Below, piece after piece: positions 1 to 6,666 of a DNA stretch of 8,316 nt (position 1 is its first letter; each line of letters begins with the position of its first letter). The DNA lies in NCBI GenBank assembly GCA_039933315.1, contig JBDTOI010000175.1, positions 1-8,316 of the forward strand, read 5' to 3'. Below the pieces are notes generated by a model, which worked only from the letters and a program-made list of their open reading frames with translations, was not told the DNA's origin and made no database searches. This DNA is from DASXRU01 sp039933315. GTDB taxonomy: Bacteria > Acidobacteriota > Blastocatellia > Pyrinomonadales > Pyrinomonadaceae. The position numbers and the translations under genes were made by a program.

Positions 1-1347
1 AAGTTCGACGGGGTGACAGACACGCAAGTCGATCCCTGCCAGCCTGGCGCCGGCGCCTATCTGCATGTGACAGCCCGCATTCCCGGTGGCCAGAATTTCC
101 GCGCGGCTTTCATCGATGTGTTCCAGCTTATCCTCCAGCACCTGCGCCGACAGATCGGTTTCCAACAAGTTATAGACGCCGGCCCCACCACAGCACACAT
201 CACTTCCTGCCAGGGGAACAAACTTCAACTCGGGGACCGCAAGCATCATGCTCAGCGAAGCATCGCCCGCGTGCTGCCCATGCAGCAGGTGACATGAGGC
301 GTCGTAGGTAATTCGCGCAGGGCCGATCGCGGCGCCCTGGCGAATTCCGGTAATTTGCAATTGCTGACCCACGTCCTGCACGCGCGCGCTGAACCGTTGT
401 GCTCTGGTTCGGTAGTGCTCGTCGTCAGCGAGCAAATGCCCGTACGAGACCAACATGGCCCCACAGCCGCCTGCATTGGTGATGATGGGTAGCGTCGTAC
501 TTTCAGGGCTGTTGGGTGGTGGTCCGGAGGAAGCCACGGCCGGCGGTTCTTGAGGTGTTTCAAAGGCGGCGATGTTTTGCCGCGCTAGTATGCGGGCCCC
601 TTCGAGGTCGCCGGCATGAGCGTGCAATGCCCCGCAACAAACCTGATTTTCCGGAGCCGTCACCGCACAGCCATTCACCGACAGCACCCGTTCAGCTGCC
701 CTGTTAACGCGAGCGAACAACCCCTCGTTAACGCAGCCTTTGAAGAATAGAGCCTGCACCTTGTGGGACTTGCCATTCCCCTCGTGGGGACTGGGCGAAT
801 CTGATACCCCCTCTTGATGGGCCGCCGCGAATGTGGGTGCGGAGCTTTGCAGTAGAGCTAGAGCAAACTCGAATCGGGGCGAAATCATGCGGGCCACTTT
901 GGTCTTGAACAGCAACGAAGCAAGGCCGGTGTCTCGCATCATTCGCGCGAAGCCGAAAGCGGCGCCTAGACGTGCCGGCTGCAGCCAGACGTGCCGTAAA
1001 ACAAATCTCATGACTGAGTACAGGAAGGTACGCCGCGCTGGCGCGGACATGATCTCGGCCCGCGCCGCTTCCAGAAGTTGCCCATACTCCACGCCCGCCG
1101 GGCAGACCGTCTCGCAGGCGCGACAGCCCAGGCAGCGATCTATGTGACGCTGAAAGGCAGTAGAGGTCTTTGGTAGCCGGTTTTCTTCAACAGCGCGCAT
1201 CAGGTAAATACGACCGCGCGGGCTGTCGTTCTCGTCTCCGGTGATTACATAGGTGGGACAGGCCTCGAGACAAAGCCCGCAATGTACGCAGGCGAGGATC
1301 TTTTCTTCTTCGGCCGCGAGTATCGATGTGAGTTGCGATGAAGCCAA
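1..1347 (-). CDS. glcF: Glycolate oxidase iron-sulfur subunit GlcF (C-terminus cut by window edge)
   Basis: This is the Fe-S subunit of a membrane-associated 2-hydroxyacid oxidase. It accepts electrons from the FAD subunits (fused GlcDE, 3612-6515) and passes them to the quinone pool. I translated 449 codons without a stop, running off base 1. Two 4Fe-4S motifs are visible: Cys20, 23, 26, 30 (CVHCGLCLEACP) and Cys72, 75, 78, 82 (CLGCRACETVCP). Two CCG (cysteine-rich) domains follow: GC205, CCG at 237-239 and GGCG at 294-296, then C352, CCGG at 385-388 and GC426. The last visible residues (CHPVEL) align with the family's end, so perhaps 10-15 residues are missing. E. coli GlcF has 407 residues; the excess here sits in two Pro/Ser-rich stretches near 176-195 and 262-288. 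The open frame begins after a TAA at 1407-1405. The only standard start before the first Cys cluster is TTG at 1347, 8 nt after the hicB stop, with no good Shine-Dalgarno. Family assignment is secure; substrate is not. Confidence 0.93.
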   Translation of the reverse strand, partial: MASSQLTSILAAEEEKILACVHCGLCLEACPTYVITGDENDSPRGRIYLMRAVEENRLPKTSTAFQRHIDRCLGCRACETVCPAGVEYGQLLEAARAEIMSAPARRTFLYSVMRFVLRHVWLQPARLGAAFGFARMMRDTGLASLLFKTKVARMISPRFEFALALLQSSAPTFAAAHQEGVSDSPSPHEGNGKSHKVQALFFKGCVNEGLFARVNRAAERVLSVNGCAVTAPENQVCCGALHAHAGDLEGARILARQNIAAFETPQEPPAVASSGPPPNSPESTTLPIITNAGGCGAMLVSYGHLLADDEHYRTRAQRFSARVQDVGQQLQITGIRQGAAIGPARITYDASCHLLHGQHAGDASLSMMLAVPELKFVPLAGSDVCCGGAGVYNLLETDLSAQVLEDKLEHIDESRAEILATGNAGCHMQIGAGARLAGIDLRVCHPVEL

Positions 1348-1355
1348 ACTATTAA

Positions 1356-1604
1356 CTAGGCGGCAGGCGCGACTCGCTCCGCGTTCTGTACTATGACGGT
1401 CGGGTTAGGGTTTGGATTGGGAACCGGAAGATTCTGTTCTCCAAGGAGCGCCAGATGTTCTTCCATGCCCCACCTGGCTTTGTACAGACAATCCTCAATA
1501 GAATGCCCAACACCAGTGAACCCTTCCAATTCTGGCGAGTAAAAGCCAAAGAAGTTGGGATCGTCGGTAGCCTCAATAACAAGAGAGAATCTTAATTCGA
1601 TCAT
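1356..1604 (-). CDS. hicB: HicB family antitoxin (short form)
   Basis: This 82-residue protein is the antitoxin expected to bind and block the HicA encoded just upstream. It shows the HicB partial RNase-H-like fold pattern: a first strand (ELRFSLVIEA), the motif FFGFYSPELEGFTGVG at 18-33, then a helix of the kind IEDCLYKARWGMEEHL at 36-51. The tail carries a short Pro-Asn run (NPNPNPTVIVQN) typical of this subfamily. There is no room for the C-terminal ribbon-helix-helix or HTH domain found in longer HicB proteins, so DNA-binding autoregulation by HicB alone is doubtful. Its ATG overlaps the hicA stop (ATGA at 1604-1601). A GGAG lies 10 nt upstream, inside hicA. GC is about 51% over 1361-1600 by hand count, below the flanking enzyme genes. 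Its stop lies 8 nt before the glcF start. Confidence 0.88.
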   Translation of the reverse strand: MIELRFSLVIEATDDPNFFGFYSPELEGFTGVGHSIEDCLYKARWGMEEHLALLGEQNLPVPNPNPNPTVIVQNAERVAPAA

Positions 1605-1798
1605 GAGCGCTTATCTCCGATGCCAGCGGCTCTGAGGACAGCATGACATGTTCCTGTCGGAACTTCTTTGGATCCATGATAGTCCACTCGTATTAATCTG
1701 TCATGGCCCGGCTTTGAATAATAGCGGATAGAACCCTTCTCTCGCACTAGTTTGAATCCGTTTCTCTCTAACAACCTTACCAATTCACTGAAGCTCAT
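1601..1798 (-). CDS. hicA: HicA family toxin, atypical: catalytic His replaced by Ile
   Basis: This 65-residue protein has the double-stranded-RNA-binding-like fold of HicA mRNA interferases: an N-terminal helix (FSELVRLLERNGF), a KGS turn at 21-23, a strand ending RVDYHGSKEVPTGT at 37-50, and a final helix ending in RAAGI. Gene order toxin then antitoxin is the classical hicAB order. In characterised HicA proteins the KGS or GG turn is followed by a catalytic His (GSHH- or GGHR-like). Here residue 24 is Ile (GSIRYY). His32, His41 and His52 are present but not at that position. It may therefore be an inactive or mechanistically different member; I believe related GSIR-type sequences exist but cannot verify this here. 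GC is about 46% (92/198 by hand count), clearly lower than its neighbours, consistent with acquisition as a cassette. The ATG at 1798 has only a weak purine stretch upstream. It starts 54 nt after the ggt stop. Confidence 0.85.
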   Translation of the reverse strand: MSFSELVRLLERNGFKLVREKGSIRYYSKPGHDRLIRVDYHGSKEVPTGTCHAVLRAAGIGDKRS

Positions 1799-1852
1799 AA
1801 GGCGTCTCTAAGTTCGCCCGTTGTCGGGGTTAGGAAACTCGGAACAGAGGCC

Positions 1853-3607
1853 TTAATATCCAACCGCCGGGCCATCGCTTCTTCTGGGGTCGGTAGCTCC
1901 CAGGCGCATCCCGGTCTTTTCTTCGATCATGATCCCTTCCGCGTCGCCGAGATAGCGTGGCCGGGCCAGTTTATGCCCGCGGGCCAATAGCGCCCGTTGT
2001 GTATCGCCCGAGAGACCATAAGGTTCAAACACTAGCTCGTCCGGCAGCCATTGATGATGAATGCGCGGCGCGTCGAGCGCTTGCTGAATATTCATGCCGT
2101 AGTCGATAACGTTCGTGATAACGCATAAGGCAGTGTTAATGATCGTTGGGCCGCCCGGGCTACCCACCGTAAACCAGAGACTGCCGTCCTGCCGCAGCAC
2201 TATTGTAGGAGTCATAGCGGACAGCGGGCGCTTGTGGGGCGCGACTGCGTTGCGCTCGCCCTGAATCAGTCCATACATGTTTGGCGTACCGGGCTTGGCT
2301 GCGAAATCATCCATCTCGTCGTTAAGTAGGATTCCGGTACCCTTTGCTACGGCAGCGGAGCCGTAGGAATTATTCAACGTGTAGGTGTTTGCGACCGCAT
2401 TGCCCTCCGCGTCAACCACGGTGAAATGCGTGGTCTCTTCGGATTCGTAACCCAAGGGCCGGCCCGCACGGACTTCTTCGCTGGTGGAGGCCCGCTCCGG
2501 GTTGATCGATTTCCTCAGGTTGGCCGCGTAACTCTTATCAACCAATCCGGCCACCGGCACGCGTACGAAATCGCTGTCACCCATGTATTCGGCACGATCG
2601 GCAAACGCCCGCCGCATAGCTTCCGTCATCAAGTGGTAACGCTCCGACGCAGCGGAGTCCATTTTCTTCAGATCATAGCCTTCCAGGATATTCAACATCT
2701 CGATCAAAACCGCGCCGCCGGAGGAAGGCGGCGGCATGGAGATAACTTCGTATCCCCGGTAGGTGCCGCGCAAAGGCTCCCGTTCCCTCGCTACATAGCC
2801 GCGCATGTCCGCCGGCGTGATGAGGCCGTCATGGCGCTTAATATCATCCACAATTAAGCGCGCCGTCTGACCCAGGTAGAATTCGTTGGGCCCCGATCTT
2901 TGCAGGCGCGTGAAAGTGGCCGCCAGATCCGGCTGCCGGAAGAGACTGCCCTCTTCGTGGAACCGGCCTTCGTTAAGATAGATGCGCTTTGTTTCCGGGT
3001 ACTGCGAAAGGTAATCATTATTCCCGCGCAGAGACCGCGCCAGTGCATAGTTAACTACAAATCCATTCGCGGCCAGGCGGCGGGCCGGTTCAACCAGTTG
3101 CGCCCAGGTTAGCTTTCCCGAGCCGTATTTCTTCAAAGCGAGCTCCATGCCGCGCACCGTACCGGGAACGCCGGCAGCTCTATAGCCAACCAGGGAACCA
3201 CCCTCGCCCTCAATCAGGTTGCCGTTGTTGTCGAGGTAGATATTGCGCGTGGCCGCCGCCGGAGCCATTTCCCGGTAGTCAATTGCAGTCGCCTTTCCGT
3301 TCTTGAGACGGATCATCATGAAGCCGCCACCACCAAGATTGCCCGCCGCTGGATGCGTCACTGCCAAGGCAAACGCCACAGCAATCGCCGCGTCAACCGC
3401 ATTGCCGCCTCGCTTCAAGACGTCCACCCCCACCTGCGATGCCACTTGATTAGTCGAAGCCACAATGCCGTGACGCGCTCGTACTGGCTCCCGGGAAGCG
3501 GCTACTGCTTTAGAAGACAATAGCTTCGGAGAAAACGGCGGCAGCGATGTGAAGACAAACGCGAGCAATAACATTAGAGCTGCCGCGATGCGTTTCGAGT
3601 TGAACAT
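1853..3607 (-). CDS. ggt: Gamma-glutamyltransferase / glutathione hydrolase precursor, periplasmic
   Basis: This 584-residue Ntn-hydrolase cleaves gamma-glutamyl bonds (glutathione, gamma-glutamyl peptides) or transfers the glutamyl group. It matures autocatalytically into a large and a small subunit. Cleavage should occur before Thr392 in the motif EETTHFTVVDAEG, giving a 193-residue small subunit; the E. coli nucleophile is Thr391. Other conserved parts are DYREMAP (Arg112, gamma-glutamyl carboxylate binding), TLNNSYG (Asn412), NDEMDDF (429-435), a lid loop PGTPNMYGL with Tyr445, GSPGG (482-486) and HHQWLPDEL near the end. The family's Ser-Ser pair is Ser463-Ala464 here (PLSAM). The N-terminus is a Sec signal peptide (residues 1-36). 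A longer in-frame version from TTG 3661 would overlap glcDE by about 50 nt. ATG 3607 is preferred because it has GGAGG upstream, follows the glcDE stop by 4 nt and begins exactly at the signal peptide. Confidence 0.96.
   Translation of the reverse strand: MFNSKRIAAALMLLLAFVFTSLPPFSPKLLSSKAVAASREPVRARHGIVASTNQVASQVGVDVLKRGGNAVDAAIAVAFALAVTHPAAGNLGGGGFMMIRLKNGKATAIDYREMAPAAATRNIYLDNNGNLIEGEGGSLVGYRAAGVPGTVRGMELALKKYGSGKLTWAQLVEPARRLAANGFVVNYALARSLRGNNDYLSQYPETKRIYLNEGRFHEEGSLFRQPDLAATFTRLQRSGPNEFYLGQTARLIVDDIKRHDGLITPADMRGYVAREREPLRGTYRGYEVISMPPPSSGGAVLIEMLNILEGYDLKKMDSAASERYHLMTEAMRRAFADRAEYMGDSDFVRVPVAGLVDKSYAANLRKSINPERASTSEEVRAGRPLGYESEETTHFTVVDAEGNAVANTYTLNNSYGSAAVAKGTGILLNDEMDDFAAKPGTPNMYGLIQGERNAVAPHKRPLSAMTPTIVLRQDGSLWFTVGSPGGPTIINTALCVITNVIDYGMNIQQALDAPRIHHQWLPDELVFEPYGLSGDTQRALLARGHKLARPRYLGDAEGIMIEEKTGMRLGATDPRRSDGPAVGY
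3500..3607 (-). other. Sec signal peptide of GGT
   Basis: The first 36 codons give a basic n-region (MFNSKR), a hydrophobic core (IAAALMLLLAFVF) and a small-residue cleavage site, AVA at 34-36 before ASREP. This is a typical signal peptidase I arrangement with no lipobox Cys, so GGT is predicted to be soluble in the periplasm. The exact cleavage position is inferred from the -3/-1 rule. Confidence 0.8.
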
Positions 3608-3611
3608 AGAG

Positions 3612-6515
3612 TTAGATTCCTCCAAAAAAGCGACCTGGTGAAAAAAGATTATCAGGATCAAGTTGGTCCTTCACTTGTTTCATAAGCGAAAAAGATGTTC
3701 CCATGGAACCCCACGAGTCAAACTCTGCTTTGATTTCGGTGGCCGCCTTTTCCAGGATCAAGCTACCACCCAGTGCCTCCGCCTTTTTACGCAGGCGCTC
3801 AAGGGCGCGTACGGCTTCTCGATAATAAACTGGAGGTTTTGCGATCATGCGCACCCGGCCGTCGGCCACTCCTGCGTGCCACATCAGATCAGGCTGTGAT
3901 GCCTGGTCCAGCTGCAAAAGTTCTGCCAGGAAAAGCGACAGTCTGGTTGGCAGGACGCTGGCCCTCGAGATTAGTTCCCCCGGGGTACGCAATGATACAC
4001 CTGCCAGGCTTCGCCACAGAGCCTCCTCATCGCCGCCGAAAATCGAGCAGGAAGAGTTCTTGCGAAGGGATGTGAGGGTCTCCGCTGTCTGGTTAACCAC
4101 GGCCTGAGACGAGCCCCCGAACTTTAGCAGCATTGCGTGTTCTGATTCGCCAACATTCAAGAGCTTGGCCAAGCGAGGAGAAACTATCTCTATTGCCTGC
4201 GGCGCCCAAAGGGACAGGGCCATCGAGCGGGCGTTCGAAAAGAGCGAGTCCAACGAGCCGGTAGCAATGATGGTTCGGGTTTCAGCGGGCAATGGCCGCA
4301 GTTTGAAAGTAAGTTCCGTTATCAAACCGAGCGTGCCGTAACTTCCGGTGAACAGTTTGCAGAGATCGTAGCCGGCAACATTCTTTACTACTTTACCGCC
4401 GGCTTTAATTAAGCGGCCATCCGGCAGAATTATTCGCATGCCGATCACAAAGGTGCGCGGTCGCCCCTGGCTGAAACTGTGGGCGCCCCCCAGTCCGGTT
4501 GCGACCACGCCGCCGAGCGTGGCGTTGCCATCATCGGGTGGATCGAGCGGCAGCGATTGACCAGCCAGAGCGATCTGCTTCTTGAAATCCGCGAGCGATA
4601 CGCCAGCCCCTGCCGTCGCCACCAGATCAGCCGGCTCGTGCTCAAACACACGCGCCATCCGGCGGGTACTTATGATCAGATCAGCGCGGTTCAAAGGGTT
4701 GCCGGCATCCAGCCATGTCTGTGCGCCTGCGGGAACCACGGCTAGAAGATCCCGTGCCGCAATTTGCATCACTTCGGCAGCTTCGGCCTCTGAGCCCGGT
4801 GCAACCAGAAGGGCGCCGAGCTCGGTCGCTGGTTTCAGCGAAATATCTGTCCGATTCGCCGCAGAGGTCTTTTCAACATTTTGCGCCCCCACGATGCCAA
4901 CTAGTTCCTCAAAAAGGCGCTGGGCGCTTACGCGCGCCGCAACGCGGGCATTCGTCGTAGTCCTGGATCGCTCGTGCAATGCGTGAGCCTGTGATGCGAA
5001 CGTCGTGTTTGCTAGCACCGCTTTGGTCGCAGCGTTTTGAGGAAGCTGTGTGTCTGACGATTGCGTATTGTGAGTGGCTACTGCTCGAGCTTCGCCACAT
5101 CCCCGTGGGGTAGGAATTATCTTGCCGGGATTGCAGAGGCCTGAAGGATCGAATGCTGTCCGCACCTGTAGCATGGCGGTCATGTCATCCTCGGAGAAGA
5201 TCAGCGGCAGGTAGCTGCTTTTGTCCAAACCTACTCCGTGTTCACCGGTAATCGAGCCGCCCGCGCGCACGCAGGTTTCCATAATCTCTCGCCCAGCCTG
5301 TTGCACGTGTCTTACGTCGTCGCCCTTGCGCACGTCAAAACAAATAAAAGGGTGGAGATTGCCGTCTCCGGCATGAAAAACGTTGGCCACGCGGAGGTTG
5401 TATTTGGCCCCGATGCGATAGGTTTCCGCGAGTACTTCCGGAAGCCGGGACCTGGGGACCACTGCATCCTGAATCATGGTGTCCGGCGAGACCCGGCCCA
5501 TCGCGCCGAATGCCCCTTTGCGGGCAGCCCAGAGTTTCTTGCGCTCGTTCTCGCTCTCGGCGCGTCGAACATTCCGCGCGCTGTGGTGCCGGCAGATTGC
5601 CTCCACCTGTTCTGCTTCAGAATCTAAGCCGGCTTCCATCCCGTCCAGCTCGATAAGCAATGCGGCTTCGGCGTCCTGAGGCAAGCCGGCGGCGAACACG
5701 CTCGCTTCAACCGCACGAATGATTGCTCCATCAAGCATCTCAAGCGCTGCGGGCATTAACCCGGCCGCGATTATTGCTGAGACTGCGCGGCTGGCGGCGT
5801 TAACGTCAGTGAAGTCGGCCAGCAGGGTGCGGACGGCAGGGGGAATAGGCGACAGTTTGAGTGTCGCCTCGGTAGCAATGCCAAACGTTCCTTCTGATCC
5901 GATGAAGACCCCCAGCAGATCGTATCCCGGCTTCTCGACACCGCCGCCTCCGAGTTCGATAATCTCGCCGTTCGCTAAAACAACGCGCGCTCCCAGTACA
6001 TGATCAGTCGTGGTGCCATATTTTAGACAATGAATGCCGCCGGCATTTTCGGCGATATTCCCGCCGATGGTGCACGCCGGCTGACTGGAAGGATCGGGCA
6101 CGTAATAGAGGCCATGTGGAGCAAGGGCGCGCGACAACTGGGCGTTGACCAATCCCGTTTGCACCACCGCAATGCGATTCTCAGTGTCAACACTCAGTAT
6201 CCGGCGCATGCGCGCTAATTCAATTACGACGCCCCGATTTACGGCGAGGGCCCCGCCGGAGAGACCCGTACCGGCCCCTCGTGGCGCAAACGAAATGCCT
6301 GCGCCGGCCAGTAATAGCAGAGTATCTGAGACTTGCTGCGTTGTTTCCGGAAAGACGACCGCTCGCGGGGGGTATTTGTGCTGTGGAAGCCCGTCGCACT
6401 CGTAAACCAGCAATTCGTCGGGCTCTGTGAGCACGTGTGCACTACCGACTATCGCTCGTAAGTCCGCGATAACGCCGGGATCGAATTGACTGTTTAGTTC
6501 GGGCTTTGCCGCCAT
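3612..6515 (-). CDS. glcDE: Fused glycolate oxidase FAD subunits GlcD-GlcE
   Basis: One continuous frame of 967 codons holds both FAD subunits of the GlcDEF complex, which oxidises glycolate or a related D-2-hydroxy acid (D-lactate is the main alternative). The GlcD half (about 1-475) has an FAD_binding_4 domain with the PP-loop PRGAGTGLSGG near 78-88, GGNIAENAGG near 151-160 and GSEGTFGI near 206-213. A FAD-oxidase_C domain follows with NVFHAGDGNLHPF near 378-390 (metal/substrate His residues) and GEHGVG near 424-429, ending DPSGLCNPGKI. A low-complexity linker rich in Ala, Thr, Gln and Asn covers about 477-530. The GlcE half (about 531-967) has VVPAGAQTWL, a second FAD segment with ATLGGVVATG near 665-674 and NVAGYDLCKLFTGSYG near 712-727, and the closing DPDNLFSPGRF. 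In E. coli GlcD and GlcE are separate proteins. The start is uncertain: ATG 6515 is used here; TTG 6524 is 3 codons upstream, and neither has a clear Shine-Dalgarno. Confidence 0.95.
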   Translation of the reverse strand: MAAKPELNSQFDPGVIADLRAIVGSAHVLTEPDELLVYECDGLPQHKYPPRAVVFPETTQQVSDTLLLLAGAGISFAPRGAGTGLSGGALAVNRGVVIELARMRRILSVDTENRIAVVQTGLVNAQLSRALAPHGLYYVPDPSSQPACTIGGNIAENAGGIHCLKYGTTTDHVLGARVVLANGEIIELGGGGVEKPGYDLLGVFIGSEGTFGIATEATLKLSPIPPAVRTLLADFTDVNAASRAVSAIIAAGLMPAALEMLDGAIIRAVEASVFAAGLPQDAEAALLIELDGMEAGLDSEAEQVEAICRHHSARNVRRAESENERKKLWAARKGAFGAMGRVSPDTMIQDAVVPRSRLPEVLAETYRIGAKYNLRVANVFHAGDGNLHPFICFDVRKGDDVRHVQQAGREIMETCVRAGGSITGEHGVGLDKSSYLPLIFSEDDMTAMLQVRTAFDPSGLCNPGKIIPTPRGCGEARAVATHNTQSSDTQLPQNAATKAVLANTTFASQAHALHERSRTTTNARVAARVSAQRLFEELVGIVGAQNVEKTSAANRTDISLKPATELGALLVAPGSEAEAAEVMQIAARDLLAVVPAGAQTWLDAGNPLNRADLIISTRRMARVFEHEPADLVATAGAGVSLADFKKQIALAGQSLPLDPPDDGNATLGGVVATGLGGAHSFSQGRPRTFVIGMRIILPDGRLIKAGGKVVKNVAGYDLCKLFTGSYGTLGLITELTFKLRPLPAETRTIIATGSLDSLFSNARSMALSLWAPQAIEIVSPRLAKLLNVGESEHAMLLKFGGSSQAVVNQTAETLTSLRKNSSCSIFGGDEEALWRSLAGVSLRTPGELISRASVLPTRLSLFLAELLQLDQASQPDLMWHAGVADGRVRMIAKPPVYYREAVRALERLRKKAEALGGSLILEKAATEIKAEFDSWGSMGTSFSLMKQVKDQLDPDNLFSPGRFFGGI
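3619..3623 (-). promoter_or_regulatory. Shine-Dalgarno of ggt, inside the 3' end of glcDE
   Basis: The minus strand reads GGAGG, followed by 11 nt and ATG at 3607. The motif overlaps the last codons (Gly-Gly-Ile) of GlcDE, whose TAA is at 3614-3612. This site decides the ggt start over the upstream in-frame TTG at 3661 and suggests translational coupling of the two genes. Confidence 0.75.
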
Positions 6516-6524
6516 CCTGGTCAA

Positions 6525-6666
6525 GATGTCGGCACGAGAAAGTTAGCTGGTCGCACCGAGTGGAGTGATGATACACCACCGCCGGACGAGTGCGTATTCG
6601 TCTAAGGGCGAAACAGCTGACGCGTGAACCAGATTTGGAAAGGTTAGAGCGGAGGGGGGGTGAGTC
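6525..6666 (-). promoter_or_regulatory. Intergenic gap, probable promoter region of the glcDE-ggt-hicAB-glcF cluster
   Basis: This 142-nt gap between the DUF11 gene stop and glcDE is the largest non-coding stretch in the window, and all downstream genes are closely spaced, so the operon promoter most likely lies here. The minus strand contains a -10-like TATCAT (6573-6568), but I see no convincing -35 element at 16-18 nt from it, and no strong terminator for the upstream gene. The call rests on position, not on a recognised motif. Confidence 0.3.

Noticed and set aside
46..57. 12-bp palindrome GGCGCCGGCGCC
   Set aside because: It lies within glcF and encodes a Gly/Ala-rich stretch; chance is likely in GC-rich coding DNA.
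252..563. Minus-strand open frame of 103 codons
   Set aside because: It overlaps glcF in another frame. The GlcF frame carries the CCG motifs; this one has no recognisable features.
1817..1828. Mini hairpin CCCG-TTGT-CGGG between ggt and hicA
   Set aside because: A 4-bp stem without a T tract is too weak to call a terminator or operator.
2426..2857. Plus-strand open frame of 143 codons inside ggt
   Set aside because: It is the antisense shadow of a well-supported GGT coding sequence in high-GC DNA and shows no recognisable domain.
1853..3661. Longer GGT starting at TTG 3661
   Set aside because: It would add 18 residues before the signal peptide and overlap glcDE by about 50 nt; ATG 3607 has a good Shine-Dalgarno.
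4582..4986. Plus-strand open frame of 134 codons opposite the GlcDE linker
   Set aside because: It is Ala/Ser/Arg-rich low-complexity translation typical of an antisense frame; the minus-strand GlcDE frame explains the region.
6585..6602. Small inverted repeat GACGAG...TTCGTC after the DUF11 gene as a terminator
   Set aside because: The stem is only 6 bp with a wobble pair and is not followed by a T run on the minus strand.
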